A DNA stretch of 64,000 nt from CAXXOK01 sp001604115 (GTDB taxonomy: Bacteria; Bacillota; Clostridia; Christensenellales; Aristaeellaceae), in assembly GCA_034928535.1 (NCBI GenBank), contig JAYFOV010000024.1:1-64000 (forward strand), given 5' to 3'. Position numbers and translations under genes: made by a program. The notes under the pieces are model-generated. The model searched no databases. It was not told the origin of the DNA and saw only the letters and a program-made list of their open reading frames with translations. Shown here one piece after another: positions 16,534-26,800 of this stretch. Within the stretch, counting starts at the first letter, position 1. The number at the start of each line of letters is the position of its first letter.

Positions 16534-16783
16534 GATTTCGCTCCTTTGACACATGTCCTAGGCACAAAAATGGCATTGACAGTATACACTGAATCAGTTG
16601 GGAAAGGAAGCCTGCGAAAAACAAAAAACGTACACATCGCGCTGTTTTGTGAAATCGCCCCAGTTTTGAAGCGTTATCCTTGGCGGCTTTCTGCATTGGG
16701 ATGGCGGATGTGGCGAATTTGGCTCCGCGTGCCCCGCGCGGCCTTCGCGTCCGCTGCGGGGCAGCTGCAAAGGGCGGTCCGGC

Positions 16784-17275
16784 CTAGGCTTGGTCGGCTG
16801 GCGCGCGCTCCGCCGCATCCGCTTTGGGCTTGAAGATCCAAAACTTGCTGGCCACATAGTTAAACACCGTTACCAGCACCAGCACCAGCAGGCGGTTGAA
16901 CACATTGCTCATGCCGGCCAGGCTCAAAAGCGCCGCCAGGCCAACCTCAAAGAGCGCCCAGCTGATGAGCCTTGCGCCCGCAAAAGCCAGCAGCTCCAGC
17001 CCGATGCTGCGCCGCGTGCCGCCCTGTACCCGAAACACCATCTTGCGGTTGATCCAAAAGGCAAACAACACGCAGATGATCCAGGAAACGGTATTGCCGA
17101 TCATGACCTGCACGGCATTTGCGCCGTTGATGGTATGATCCGCCGCCAGCAGCATGTATACGCCATAGGAGATGATGATGCTCAGCAGCGTGGTCAGCCC
17201 TCCAGCGAAAACGTAGCGCACCAGCTCCAGCATGGCTTCCTTGTTTTTCAGCAACTTCTTGATTTTCTCGATCAA
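16784..17275 (-). CDS. GtrA-family membrane protein (putative lipid-linked sugar flippase)
   Basis: The 163-residue protein has four hydrophobic helices, with LVRYVFAGGLTTLLSIIISYGVYMLL at the start and the family signatures NRKMVFR and FNYVASKFWIF. GtrA proteins are thought to flip undecaprenyl-linked sugars across the membrane for surface glycosylation. The start is TTG at 17275, seven bases after the preceding stop, using GGAGAGGA inside the end of the upstream gene, which implies translational coupling. It is the last gene of a three-gene minus-strand operon with a 71-residue protein and a GT-C-like protein. Confidence 0.85.
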   Translation of the reverse strand: MIEKIKKLLKNKEAMLELVRYVFAGGLTTLLSIIISYGVYMLLAADHTINGANAVQVMIGNTVSWIICVLFAFWINRKMVFRVQGGTRRSIGLELLAFAGARLISWALFEVGLAALLSLAGMSNVFNRLLVLVLVTVFNYVASKFWIFKPKADAAERAPADQA

Positions 17276-17281
17276 TGGGGG

Positions 17282-17497
17282 TCATTCCTCTCCGTGATCG
17301 CCGCGCGCATAGTCGCAGCTGTAAATGGCATCCAACGGCACGGTGATGGGTGCGCGCTTGGCGCTGAGCCGCAGCGTCACCTGCCCGCCCTCCAGGGCGA
17401 GCACGGTCACCGGCTTTTGCACCAGCTTACCCTCCAGCATCAGCACCGCGCGGATGCGACGTTCCTTTTCCAATGAATACCGCAGGAATCGTTCCAT
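17282..17497 (-). CDS. Small protein of unknown function (71 residues)
   Basis: I do not recognise a family. The protein starts with a basic helix (ERFLRYSLEKERRIRAV) and continues with four or five short strands (VLMLEGKLVQKPVTVLALEGGQVTLRL, then ITVPLDAIYSCDYARGD), suggesting a compact beta-barrel-like fold. GGAGG precedes the ATG at 17497. It lies 12 bases after the GT-C gene stop and 6 bases before the gtrA start, so it is certainly part of this operon. Confidence 0.7.
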   Translation of the reverse strand: MERFLRYSLEKERRIRAVLMLEGKLVQKPVTVLALEGGQVTLRLSAKRAPITVPLDAIYSCDYARGDHGEE

Positions 17498-17509
17498 AAA
17501 GGCCTCCGG

Positions 17510-20098
17510 CTACCCTTGGGCGGCGGGGTCGGTGGGGGTGCGGATGGCTGCGGGCGCATCCGTTTTGACCGGGGTCGGGGTCAGGTAGGCCTGCGGCACC
17601 GCAAAAAGGAGGTAGCTCCCATCCGCGCTTTCGTAAACCTGGGTGAGCATCTCGCGCAGCCCTTGTGTGTCCACATCATAGGCTGCCCACTCCCACGGGC
17701 TCACATACACGTATTGAACCCCGTAGCGCTGCAGCACGGTCAGGTGATCCTGGGGCGATTCGTAAAAGGCGCGAACATCCGCTTTGCGCTCAGTGGTCGT
17801 GAAGCCGTGATAGTACAGGTACAGGTCGCTGCCGCACACGATGGTGCGCCCCGCCAGCGAGGCTACGGGGTTCAGGTGCTGGTTTCCGGTCAGGAACACT
17901 GTATGCTCGGGGGTGCTTGCCAGCACAAAATCCGCCACGGCAATATCCTCGGCCGTGTAGGCCTGATAGTCGCTCACGGCTTCCCGTGCGACTGTGAGCC
18001 CGGCGGAGAGGAAGCACACTACCAGCAACAGCGCGCCGAGCACGCGCCAGCCCGCGACCCCGCGGATGCGGGCAAACAGATCCAGCGCATAATCCGCCGC
18101 CATGGGCAACAAAGTCAGAAACCAGACGTAGAGCAGCTTATTGTTATCATACTCATTGGGCTGGAACAGGATGAACTCCGCCACCAGCAGGATCAGGAAC
18201 GCCCCTGCCGCAATCATCCGGCGACCAAACACCCAGTCCCGCGGGATGGGCTCATCGGCAAAGCAGGTTTCCGCCATGCCGTCGGTCACGGAGGCGGCCT
18301 TGAGCTTTTCATCCGTTTCGGCGGCCTTTTCCGCGTCAAAGGCGTGCTGGAACAGCTCCTCAATGAGCGGTCGGTGGCTCTTCTCGGGCTTTTCCTGCCC
18401 GGTCACGGCGCGCATCACGCCCACGCGGTCGTTATCATCGGGGGAAAACGCGCTGGCGCGGAGCTGCTCGGGCTCCAGCGGGCGGGTGTAGGGCTGCTCC
18501 GGCTGGGTCTTGACGATGGGCTCCGGCGATTTGGGCAGGCTGTGTTGGCCGTAGGCGGGCATATCATGTGCCATCAGGCTGTTCAGCGGGGTCAGGCTGG
18601 GGTCGGGGCCATCGTCCGTGATGTCATCGGCATCCGGGTCGCTGTACTCCGGGGCGGGCGCAGGCTCGGCAGGCTCTGCGTATTGGCCGGGGGTCATGGC
18701 CGCCACCAGCGTGCCGCGCATGTCCTCCTCCAGGCGGAAAAGGCCGTCCGTCTGGGCGGCAGCCAGATCGGCCTCCTGGCGCAGGTCACCGGTGCGGCGC
18801 TGGAGCAGCGCCAGCAAAATCAGCAGGTACGGCAGGCCGATATTTTTGATGTAAAACCAGAAGTAGGGATCCACCAGCCCTTGGCCGCCGCGGTTGTTGG
18901 CCCAGTTAAACTGCAGGCGCAGGAAGTGCTCGCTGCTGGTGGCCTGCACAAACGTAAAGCTGACCAGCTGTGGCAGCGAAAGCGCGGCCGCCACACAGGC
19001 GAACAGCAGGAAAGGCCGGAAGGCCTCCATTTTGCGGGCCTTGGGCGCGTGCAGCGTGGCATACACCGCCATGCCCAGGGAGAGCAGCACCAGCGCAAGG
19101 TACGTGTGGGTGTGGATGAGCGGCAGCCCGCCTGCCAGCACACCGGCCACCAGCAAAGCCCGCGTGGGGTGGGAGCGGTGCTGCACCAGCGGGGGCAGCA
19201 GCAGGTTCAGGATGGGCATGAGCATGGCCCAGCCCCCCAGGATGCCGCGCTGGGGCACAAGCATATCGCACAGGATGTTTACCCAGCGCAGGTTGTTGGG
19301 ATCGGGCTGGTTGGTGGGGGTTTGGTAGTAGCCGCCCAGCACGTTGCGCAGGTTGTCCCAAGCGGTGGTCACGACACCGCCCTGCACCGTGCCGCTGAGC
19401 GTGAAAAAGAAGCCCAGCCCGCCGTTGAGGAACAAAAGGCACGTGGCCAGCGCCACCGCGCCCCGCCGCTTGGCCAGCTGCGCGGTGAGCAGCGCAAAGC
19501 CGAAGATCACGGACGCGCACATGATTGTGCCGGTAAAGGCCATGGCGGCTGGCAGGCTCATGCCCATCATGTACAGGGATGTGGCAAACGTATCGGACAG
19601 GTAGGGGTAGGCCATGGTGGCGTTTACCATCAGGCTGTTGTGCAACGGGAACTGCGCGTTCACCGCTGAGGTGGCCACTGCCAGGTGCAGGGACAGATCC
19701 CCGTAGGTGCTCTGCCCCACATGGTAGCTGCCATCCGCCGCCGGCCGGATGCTGTGCGTCACCATCAGGAAGGCCGCCACCACCGTTAGCGGCACAGCCA
19801 CCCAGAGGATGGCACGCAGCATACGGCGATCTTCCTGGCTGTAGCGCACACGCGGGCTGTGGTCACGGGAAATGTAGGTAAACAGCACGATCACGCCCAG
19901 GGTGAGCGTGGCCACCAGATGCGCCGTGACCGTAAAGGAGATCAGATACGCCCACAGCGCGGGCAGCCAGATAAACAGAAACAGACCGATGGAAGCGCCT
20001 GCGTAGCCGCGGGCAACAGGGCGGAGCCGGGGCAGCCAATTGCGGGCGATCAAGAACCCGCCTGCCAGGAATAATGCCAGATATACAACGCCAGCCAA
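17510..20098 (-). CDS. Large GT-C-like polytopic membrane protein (862 residues)
   Basis: Many hydrophobic helices in two blocks, about residues 1-450 and 620-740, enclosing a hydrophilic insert (about 470-620) rich in Pro, Glu, Asp and Ser that is predicted to be disordered. The soluble C-terminal part (about 750-850) has GNQHLNPVASLAGRTIVCGSDLYLYYHG and YGVQYVYVSPWE, as seen after the membrane part of GT-C glycosyltransferases. A lipid-linked sugar-transferring role is inferred from this layout and the GtrA partner. The start is TTG at 20098, nine bases after AGGAGGG; the frame is open further but has no other ribosome binding site. Confidence 0.7.
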   Translation of the reverse strand: MAGVVYLALFLAGGFLIARNWLPRLRPVARGYAGASIGLFLFIWLPALWAYLISFTVTAHLVATLTLGVIVLFTYISRDHSPRVRYSQEDRRMLRAILWVAVPLTVVAAFLMVTHSIRPAADGSYHVGQSTYGDLSLHLAVATSAVNAQFPLHNSLMVNATMAYPYLSDTFATSLYMMGMSLPAAMAFTGTIMCASVIFGFALLTAQLAKRRGAVALATCLLFLNGGLGFFFTLSGTVQGGVVTTAWDNLRNVLGGYYQTPTNQPDPNNLRWVNILCDMLVPQRGILGGWAMLMPILNLLLPPLVQHRSHPTRALLVAGVLAGGLPLIHTHTYLALVLLSLGMAVYATLHAPKARKMEAFRPFLLFACVAAALSLPQLVSFTFVQATSSEHFLRLQFNWANNRGGQGLVDPYFWFYIKNIGLPYLLILLALLQRRTGDLRQEADLAAAQTDGLFRLEEDMRGTLVAAMTPGQYAEPAEPAPAPEYSDPDADDITDDGPDPSLTPLNSLMAHDMPAYGQHSLPKSPEPIVKTQPEQPYTRPLEPEQLRASAFSPDDNDRVGVMRAVTGQEKPEKSHRPLIEELFQHAFDAEKAAETDEKLKAASVTDGMAETCFADEPIPRDWVFGRRMIAAGAFLILLVAEFILFQPNEYDNNKLLYVWFLTLLPMAADYALDLFARIRGVAGWRVLGALLLVVCFLSAGLTVAREAVSDYQAYTAEDIAVADFVLASTPEHTVFLTGNQHLNPVASLAGRTIVCGSDLYLYYHGFTTTERKADVRAFYESPQDHLTVLQRYGVQYVYVSPWEWAAYDVDTQGLREMLTQVYESADGSYLLFAVPQAYLTPTPVKTDAPAAIRTPTDPAAQG

Positions 20099-20187
20099 GG
20101 GGACATCCCTCCTGTGATGGGAGTGTGGCGCCGGGCGGCGCCGTCCCCGTGCGGGGAGCGCGCCGCCCATTGCCCTTTGCTGCTATG

Positions 20188-20196
20188 ATTATATCA
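20188..20196 (-). promoter_or_regulatory. Extended -10 promoter of the GT-C/GtrA operon
   Basis: Minus-strand TGATATAAT (extended -10, TGnTATAAT) about 90 bases before the GT-C start. No good -35 box is seen, as usual for extended -10 promoters. It overlaps the last codon of the upstream gene. Confidence 0.55.
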
Positions 20197-21468
20197 CACC
20201 GAAAGCATTTGCCGGAAGAACTGCACCGCAGTTTGCAGGGCATCGTCATCCACGGTGCACTCGCCGCGCAGGGCTTCCATGCTGCGCAGCTGGAAGGGAG
20301 AAAAGCGGTAAACCTTGCCGCCAAGCCCGGTGTAGAAGCGTCCGTCGGTCACGGTGGGGGCCAGGCAGGGCACGATCACCGCACGCTCAAAAAGAATTTC
20401 GATGGCGGTCTCCAGCGCGTCCCACGCCTCTCCGCCTACGCGGCTTTGCGGACTGCTCTCCAGCGCCGTGGTAAAGGTGAGCTCCGCGCCGCCCTTGCAG
20501 GCGCGCCGCCGCAGCGCGCTTTTCCAGCGCGCGAGGGGTTTGCCCGGCACCGTCAGCTGGGAAAAAGTCAGTGATGCGGCCGTGGGGCTGCGGCTGGGCT
20601 CCCCTTGCGTGCGGATGCCCGTCACAGTGAGCTCGTTCATGAAAAACTGTGCCATGATGGCACGCTTGTGCCACAGGGCGCGCAGCAGGGGGAAGGTGAG
20701 CCGTGGGCGGATGAGCAACAGTTTCATAGGCAGGGGCGTATGGCGCGCGATGCCGGAGAGCATCATCTCGCTGGCTTTGCAAAGCGAGGCGCGCCGCGCG
20801 CGCAGACCCAGGCGGGAGCCGCTCTTGAGCAGGATGTTCAGGGGACGGTCCGCGCCGCGCTCATCCCCGTGCGGTGGCAGGGCGGTGCGCACCACGCCGT
20901 CCAGGCGGCCCTTTTCGGTAACACCGATCAGCGCCAGCGGCGCGCCCTTGGGCAAATACCGCCGGAAAGCCGCGCGTGTGGCATAACCGCCGTGGTCAAG
21001 CACAAAACAGGGGTCAATCTTGCGCTGTTTGAGGTGGGCGGCCATGGCTGCCGCGCCTTCGCCGGCCAAAAGCCCATCCATGGACAGCGCCAAAAACAAA
21101 TCGCCCCCCGGCTGGTAACCGCTGGCCAGCAGCGCATCCAGCGCCTCCAGCAGCGCAACCACATGGGCGCGCCCCAGCGGCGCGGGAAACGGCAAGGCCG
21201 CGCTGCGCATCGGCTCCCGGCAGGGCAAACTGTCCATGTGGGATACGAACACCAGCGGATCGGTCACGTTTGCGCCCGGCATTTCCAGCAGCAGGGCGTC
21301 GTTGGCAAAGCGCTTCTGCTCTGTGCGGGCAAAGATGGCCGGGTAGCGCTCGGCCAGCAAAGCCGCCACCCTGGCTGCGCCCTCCGGGGTATAGGCGGTG
21401 TAAAAATTCAGGGCGCGCAAGGTGTCCTTGGCGCGCTGGTAGTTCAGCGGCGCTAAAAATTCGCTCAT
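20194..21468 (-). CDS. M20-peptidase-like protein with degenerate active site (424 residues)
   Basis: The overall order is that of carboxypeptidase-like M20 metallopeptidases: an N-terminal LRALNFYTAYTPEG helix, VFVSHMDSLP with the metal His 77 and Asp 79, ALLEALDALLASGYQPGGDLFLALSMDGLLAGEGAAAM, FVLDHGGYATR, and a C-terminal TVTDGRFYTGLGGKVYRFSP. But the bridging-Asp segment (GRGxxDxK) is missing and the catalytic Glu-Glu pair (DEE) reads Asp-Gly-Leu (131-133). It is therefore probably not an active peptidase, or uses a changed chemistry. TGGAGG precedes the ATG at 21468. The gene lies between the GT-C operon and a divergent GT2 gene. Confidence 0.7.
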   Translation of the reverse strand: MSEFLAPLNYQRAKDTLRALNFYTAYTPEGAARVAALLAERYPAIFARTEQKRFANDALLLEMPGANVTDPLVFVSHMDSLPCREPMRSAALPFPAPLGRAHVVALLEALDALLASGYQPGGDLFLALSMDGLLAGEGAAAMAAHLKQRKIDPCFVLDHGGYATRAAFRRYLPKGAPLALIGVTEKGRLDGVVRTALPPHGDERGADRPLNILLKSGSRLGLRARRASLCKASEMMLSGIARHTPLPMKLLLIRPRLTFPLLRALWHKRAIMAQFFMNELTVTGIRTQGEPSRSPTAASLTFSQLTVPGKPLARWKSALRRRACKGGAELTFTTALESSPQSRVGGEAWDALETAIEILFERAVIVPCLAPTVTDGRFYTGLGGKVYRFSPFQLRSMEALRGECTVDDDALQTAVQFFRQMLSV

Positions 21469-21575
21469 GTTCGCCTCCAGCAATGCGTTACTATGGTAAG
21501 GCTATTTCGCCTTCCGTGCGCAAAAATCCTGCCTGCCTGCGGGGCATGGCATGTGCGGCGGTGGTGTTTTGCACA

Positions 21576-21604
21576 TTGGAATTCCCTGCAAAACGTGCTA
21601 TGAT
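21576..21604 (+). promoter_or_regulatory. Promoter of the GT2-ispG pair
   Basis: TTGGAA (21576-21581), 17-base spacer, TATGAT (21599-21604), about 90 bases before the GT2 start. Confidence 0.6.
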
Positions 21605-21695
21605 GTTGCCTGGCAAAGCGGTGCAAACGGCGGCGTTACGGGGCACCCCCCGCGATGGGCCCGCATGCACCGCAACCGGGATTGGAGGCAAGCCC

Positions 21696-22619
21696 ATGCG
21701 GCGTTTGAGCATTATTGTGCCCTGCTATAATGAGGAGGAGAGCATCCCCCTGTTTTACCAAGCCTGCGCCCAGGCGGTGGCGGCACTGCCGGTGGAAACC
21801 GAGTGGTGGTTTGTGGATGATGGCAGCACCGACGGCACCCTGGCGCAGTTCCGTGCCCTGCACGCGGCGGATGCGCGCGTGCATTACCTGACCTTCAGCC
21901 GCAACTTTGGCAAGGAAGCCGCCATGTTTGCCGGGCTGGAAGCTGCCACCGGCGACCTGGCGGCCGTGATGGATGTGGATCTGCAAGACCCGCCTGAGCT
22001 GCTGGCCGGCATGCTGGAGGGCATCCAAACGGAGGGGTATGACTGCGTTGCCACCCGCCGCGTGACACGCCAGGGCGAGCCCAGGCTCCGCTCTTTTTTC
22101 GCGCGCAGCTTTTACCACCTGATCAACCGCATCAGCAAGACCGAGGTAGTGGATGGCGCGCGGGATTTTCGCCTCATGACCCGGCAAATGGTGGATGCCA
22201 TCCTTTCCATGCGGGAGGTGAGCCGCTTCAGCAAGGGCATCTTCAGCTGGGTCGGTTTTCGCACCAAATGGCTTGAATATGAAAACGTGCAGCGCGCGGC
22301 CGGGGAAACCAAGTGGTCTTTCTGGAAGTTGCTGCTCTATTCGCTGGACGGCATCATCGCGTTTTCGACTGCGCCGCTGGCCATCGCCAGCATCACCGGG
22401 ATGATCTTTTGCCTGCTGGCGTTTGTGCTCATCCTCTACTTCTTTATCAAGACCCTGATCTGGGGCGATCCGGTCGCGGGCTTCCCGGCGATGATCTGCA
22501 TCATCCTGTTTTTGGGGGGCATTCAGCTGTTTTGCATCGGCATTCTGGGGCAGTACCTGAGCAAGACATATCTGGAAACCAAACGCCGCCCCCTGTACAT
22601 TCTCAAAGAAAAGGTGTGA
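21696..22619 (+). CDS. GtrB-like family 2 glycosyltransferase (polyprenyl-phosphate sugar transferase)
   Basis: Predicted to transfer a sugar from a nucleotide donor to undecaprenyl phosphate at the inner membrane face. The 307-residue protein starts with LSIIVPCYNEEESI, has FVDDGSTDGT (about 39-48), the acidic VMDVDLQDPPE motif, and FSRNFGKEAA, all typical of the DPM1/GtrB group. Two C-terminal membrane helices (about 220-245 and 255-280) follow, as in GtrB. ATG at 21696 with GGAGG upstream. It is followed five bases later by ispG. With GtrA and the GT-C protein nearby it completes the usual three-component Gtr set. Confidence 0.88.
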   Translation: MRRLSIIVPCYNEEESIPLFYQACAQAVAALPVETEWWFVDDGSTDGTLAQFRALHAADARVHYLTFSRNFGKEAAMFAGLEAATGDLAAVMDVDLQDPPELLAGMLEGIQTEGYDCVATRRVTRQGEPRLRSFFARSFYHLINRISKTEVVDGARDFRLMTRQMVDAILSMREVSRFSKGIFSWVGFRTKWLEYENVQRAAGETKWSFWKLLLYSLDGIIAFSTAPLAIASITGMIFCLLAFVLILYFFIKTLIWGDPVAGFPAMICIILFLGGIQLFCIGILGQYLSKTYLETKRRPLYILKEKV

Positions 22620-22624
22620 TTGTG

Positions 22625-23713
22625 ATGCGCGGTACGCGCTCTTTCAGCATTGGCGGGGTGCCCATTGGGGGCGGCTCGCCTGTCACGGTGCAAAGCATGA
22701 CCAATACCGACACGCGGGATGCAGCCGCCACGCTGGCGCAGGTGCGCGCCCTGGCTGGCGCAGGTGCGGACATCGTGCGCGTGAGCGTCTATGACGAGGC
22801 CTGCCTGCCCGCCTTTGCCGATATCGTGGCCGGCGCGCCCGTGCCCATTGTGGCGGATATCCACTTCCGGGCGGATCTGGCGGTGGGCGCGCTGGAGCGC
22901 GGCGCGGCCAAGGTGCGCATCAACCCCGGCAACATCGGCGCGCAGGCCAAGGTGCGCATGGTGGCGGATTGCGCCAAGGCGCACGGTGCGCCCATCCGCA
23001 TCGGGGTCAACAGCGGCAGCATCGAAAAGGACATCCTGCGCCGCGAGGGCGGCGTGACGGCGCAAGGCATGCTGGAAAGCGCACTGGGGCATGCGCGCAT
23101 CCTGGAGGCCGTGGGGTTTCGGGACATCGTGCTCAGCCTGAAGGCCACCGACGTGCCGCTGACCGTACGGGCCTATGAACTGGCCGCCGCGCAGACGGAC
23201 TACCCGCTGCATGTGGGGATCACGGAGGCAGGGCTTCCGGGGGATGGCAACATCAAAAGCGCGGTAGGCATCGGCAGCCTGTTGCTTCATGGCATCGGCG
23301 ATACGGTGCGCGTGTCGCTCACCGGCGACCCGGTGCCCGAGGTGGCCGCGGCGATCGATATTTTGAAAGCCTGCGGCCTGCGCCGGGATTTTGTCAATGT
23401 AATCAGTTGCCCGACCTGCGGGCGCACCAGCGTGGATGTGGCGGAGATTGCCCGCCGTGTGAAACAGGAGCTGGCGAACATCCGTGTGCCCATGACCGTG
23501 GCGGTGATGGGCTGCGTGGTCAACGGCCCCGGCGAGGCGCGCGAAGCGGACATCGGCTTGGCCGGCGGTGGCTTGGCGGAGGGCACGGGCTATGCTACCG
23601 GCGCGATTTTTGAGCGAGGCAAGCCGCCCGAGAAAGTGGAAGGCGATCTGGCGGGTGAGCTGATCCGGCGTGCCCGCCGAATCGCCCAGGCCAAGCAGCG
23701 CAAGGCCGATTGA
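22625..23713 (+). CDS. ispG: 4-hydroxy-3-methylbut-2-en-1-yl diphosphate synthase IspG
   Basis: Penultimate enzyme of the MEP isoprenoid pathway; reduces MEcPP to HMBPP with a [4Fe-4S] cluster. The 362-residue bacterial form has the TIM-barrel start SFSIGGVPIGGGSPVTVQSMTNTDTRD, and cluster ligands Cys 262 and Cys 265 (SCPTCGR), Cys 297 and Glu 304 (GCVVNGPGE). The ATG at 22625 is preferred; a GTG directly before it is possible. The ribosome binding site (AAAGGTG) lies in the end of the GT2 gene, so translation is probably coupled. The product feeds undecaprenyl phosphate, the lipid used by the neighbouring glycosyltransferase. Confidence 0.96.
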   Translation: MRGTRSFSIGGVPIGGGSPVTVQSMTNTDTRDAAATLAQVRALAGAGADIVRVSVYDEACLPAFADIVAGAPVPIVADIHFRADLAVGALERGAAKVRINPGNIGAQAKVRMVADCAKAHGAPIRIGVNSGSIEKDILRREGGVTAQGMLESALGHARILEAVGFRDIVLSLKATDVPLTVRAYELAAAQTDYPLHVGITEAGLPGDGNIKSAVGIGSLLLHGIGDTVRVSLTGDPVPEVAAAIDILKACGLRRDFVNVISCPTCGRTSVDVAEIARRVKQELANIRVPMTVAVMGCVVNGPGEAREADIGLAGGGLAEGTGYATGAIFERGKPPEKVEGDLAGELIRRARRIAQAKQRKAD

Positions 23714-23859
23714 CCTAAGGGCGCCACGGCGGGCTGAGGCTGCCCGGCGCCCATGCCGCTAAGGCTTAGCAAAGCGCCAGAACGGCGCCACACGATCCCT
23801 GCTGGTTTGCCCCCGCGCCACCCCGATCCACAGCCATCGCACAGAAAGGATCACTTGCC

Positions 23860-26800
23860 TTGAACAAGACCGAACTCCTGCAAACGCTCGAGGAAACCAT
23901 TCCGCCCCTCAAGGGGCAACTGCACCTGGAACGCGTGCTCTACCGCAAAACCGATAACAAGGCATATTTCAGCTTTTTGGCGGATGTGCTGGTGCCCGAG
24001 CGTGATTTTCTGACGCTGGAGCGCCGTTTGCGCACCCTGTTCCCCAAGATGCAGATCGCGCTGCGGGTCGCCTCCCCCGGCCTGGCCGAGGATTTTAAGC
24101 GGGACATCGGCCAATACACCCCGGTGCTCAAGGATTTTTTGCGCCGCCAAAGCCCCGCCATGCGCACCTGGCTGGACGATGTGGGTTGGAGCATCGATCA
24201 GGATCGCATTTTGCTCACCTGCCCGGACGATTTTGCGATCGTCTTTTTTCGCCGCTACCAGCTGGATGAAAAGCTTTCCCAGGCCGTGTGGGACATTTTC
24301 CGCCTGCGCATGCCCGTGGCCTTGGTCAAGTGCGGCGAGCGCGAAGCTTGGGTTGCCCAGATGCGCGCCGAAACCGCCCGCCGCCGTGCACAGGAGCAGG
24401 CCGAAAACCGCCTGAACAACCCCCACACCGCCGAACTCCCGCCGGATGGCCTGTGGGCGGGCGATGCGCTGCCAAACGCCATGGAAGGGGCGCAGGAAAT
24501 CGCCCCATGGGAGGATGCACCTGCCGCACCGGAAGGCGTGCCTGCAGCGCAGCCGCCTGCCCGCGCCCCGCGCCCCGCGCGCGAGGGCGAACCCCGCAAA
24601 CCCGCCGCCCCCAAGGAGAAGGGCGCTGTGCTCAAAGGGCGCGCCATCGCCGATCAGCCTGTGCCCATCGCCGAGCTGGGGGAGGATAGCGGCATCATCG
24701 TCGTAGAGGGCGAGATCATCGGCGTGAATGACCCACGCGAGCTCAAGGGCGGGGAAACCGTGCTGGTAACCTTTGCGCTGGGGGATGATACCTCCACCGT
24801 GTACTGCAAAGCCTTTTACAACTACCGCATGAAGCGCGCCGCCTTTGGCGAGACACCTCAGCCCCCCACCGAGGAGGAGCGCAAGCGCGTGGCCGATCAG
24901 GTGGCGCTGATCAAAAACGGCACGCGCGTGCGCCTGCGGGGCGATTGCCGCCAGGATGCGTTCCTGGGCGAGCTTTCCATCGGCGTACGCGATATGCAGC
25001 AGATGCCAAAGCGCGAGCGCCGTGATCTGGCCCCGGAGAACGAAAAACGCATCGAGCTGCACATGCACAGCAACATGAGCGCCATGGATGCCACCGCCGA
25101 TGCCGCCGATTTGATTGCGCAGGCCGCCAAATGGGGTCACAGCGCCGTGGCCATCACCGATCATGGCGTCACGCAAGCCTTCCCTGCGGCGTTTGGCGCG
25201 GCCAAAAAGCACGGCATCAAGTTTATCCCCGGGGTGGAGGGGTACCTGTGCGACATCATCCCCATCATCCGGGACGCGGACAGCCGCCCCATCCGCCAGA
25301 CCATGGTGGTGCTGGACTTTGAGACCACCGGCCTTTCCGCCACGGCCGACCGCATCATCGAGATCGGCGCGGTCAAGCTGGTGGAGGGCGAGGTAACGGA
25401 GGAGCTGAGCATCCTCTGCGATCCCGGCGTGCCGCTCAAGCCCAAGATCACGGAAATCACAGGCATCACGGATGTGATGCTCATGGGCAAGGAAAGCCCT
25501 GCCGAAGGCGTGCGCAAATTGCTGGACTTTATCGGGGATGCCGCCATCGCCGCGCACAACGCGCCCTTTGACGTAGGGTTTTTGCGCGCCGAGTGCGAGC
25601 GCATGGGCGTTGCCTTTCACGCGCCTGTGCTGGATACGCTGGTGTTTGCCCGGCGGCTGTACCCCGATCTGCGCAGCTACAAGCTGGGCGCGCTGTGCCG
25701 GGCTTTGGGAGTATCGCTCAAAAACGCGCACCGCGCCGTGCATGACTGCGCCGCCACTGCACGCTGCCTGATCCAGATGTTTGCCGAGGTGGAAAAGCGC
25801 GGCGCGCAAAAGCTGGACGAGGTGGATGGCGTGGTCGCGGGCGAGAGCATGAGCGATACGCACCACATCATCTTGCTGTGCAAGAGTCAGAAAGGCATGG
25901 AAAACCTGAACCGGCTGGTGAGCGACGGGCACCTGCACTATTTTTTCCGCCACCCCAACATGCCGCGCCACCTGATTGAGCAATACCGGGAAGGGCTCAT
26001 TGTGGGCAGCGCGTGCGAGGCGGGGGAGCTCTTCCGGGCGGTGGTCATGGGTAAACCGGAGGAGGAGCTCATCCGCATCGCGGCGTTTTATGACTATCTG
26101 GAAATCCAGCCCGTGGGCAACAACCACTTCCTGCTGCGCAACGGCGAGGCGCGGGACGAGGAGCAGCTGCGCGGCTTCAACCGCCGCATTGTCGCCTTGG
26201 GGGAAAAGCTGGGCAAGCCCGTGGTCGCCACCGGGGATGTGCATTTCAAAGACCCGCAGGATGCGGTTTTCCGTGCTATTTTGCAGGCCGGGCAGGGCTA
26301 TGAGGATTGCGACAGCCAGCCCCCGCTGTATTTCCAGACCACGGACGAGATGCTGGCCGAGTTCAGCTATCTGGGCGCGGCCAAGGCGCGCGAGGTGGTC
26401 ATCCAAAACCCCCGAATCATTGCCGATCAGGTGGAGGAGCTGCGCCTGTTTCCCAAACACCCCAAGGGGGAGGAAACCTTCCAGCCCTTCTGGCCGGACG
26501 CGGCGGAAAATATCGAGCGCATGAGCTGGCAGCGCGCCCATGAGCTCTACGGCGATCCCCTGCCCGAACTGGTGGAGGCGCGGCTGCACAAGGAGCTCAA
26601 AAGCATCATCGGCTACGGGTTTGCCACGCTGTACAACATTGCCCAGAAGCTGGTGGCCAAGTCCTTGGCGGACGGCTATCTGGTGGGCTCGCGCGGCAGC
26701 GTCGGCTCCAGCTTTGTGGCCACGATGTGCGGCATCACCGAGGTAAACCCCCTGCCCGCCCATTACCGGTGTGATCATTGCCACACGGCTATCTTTACCC

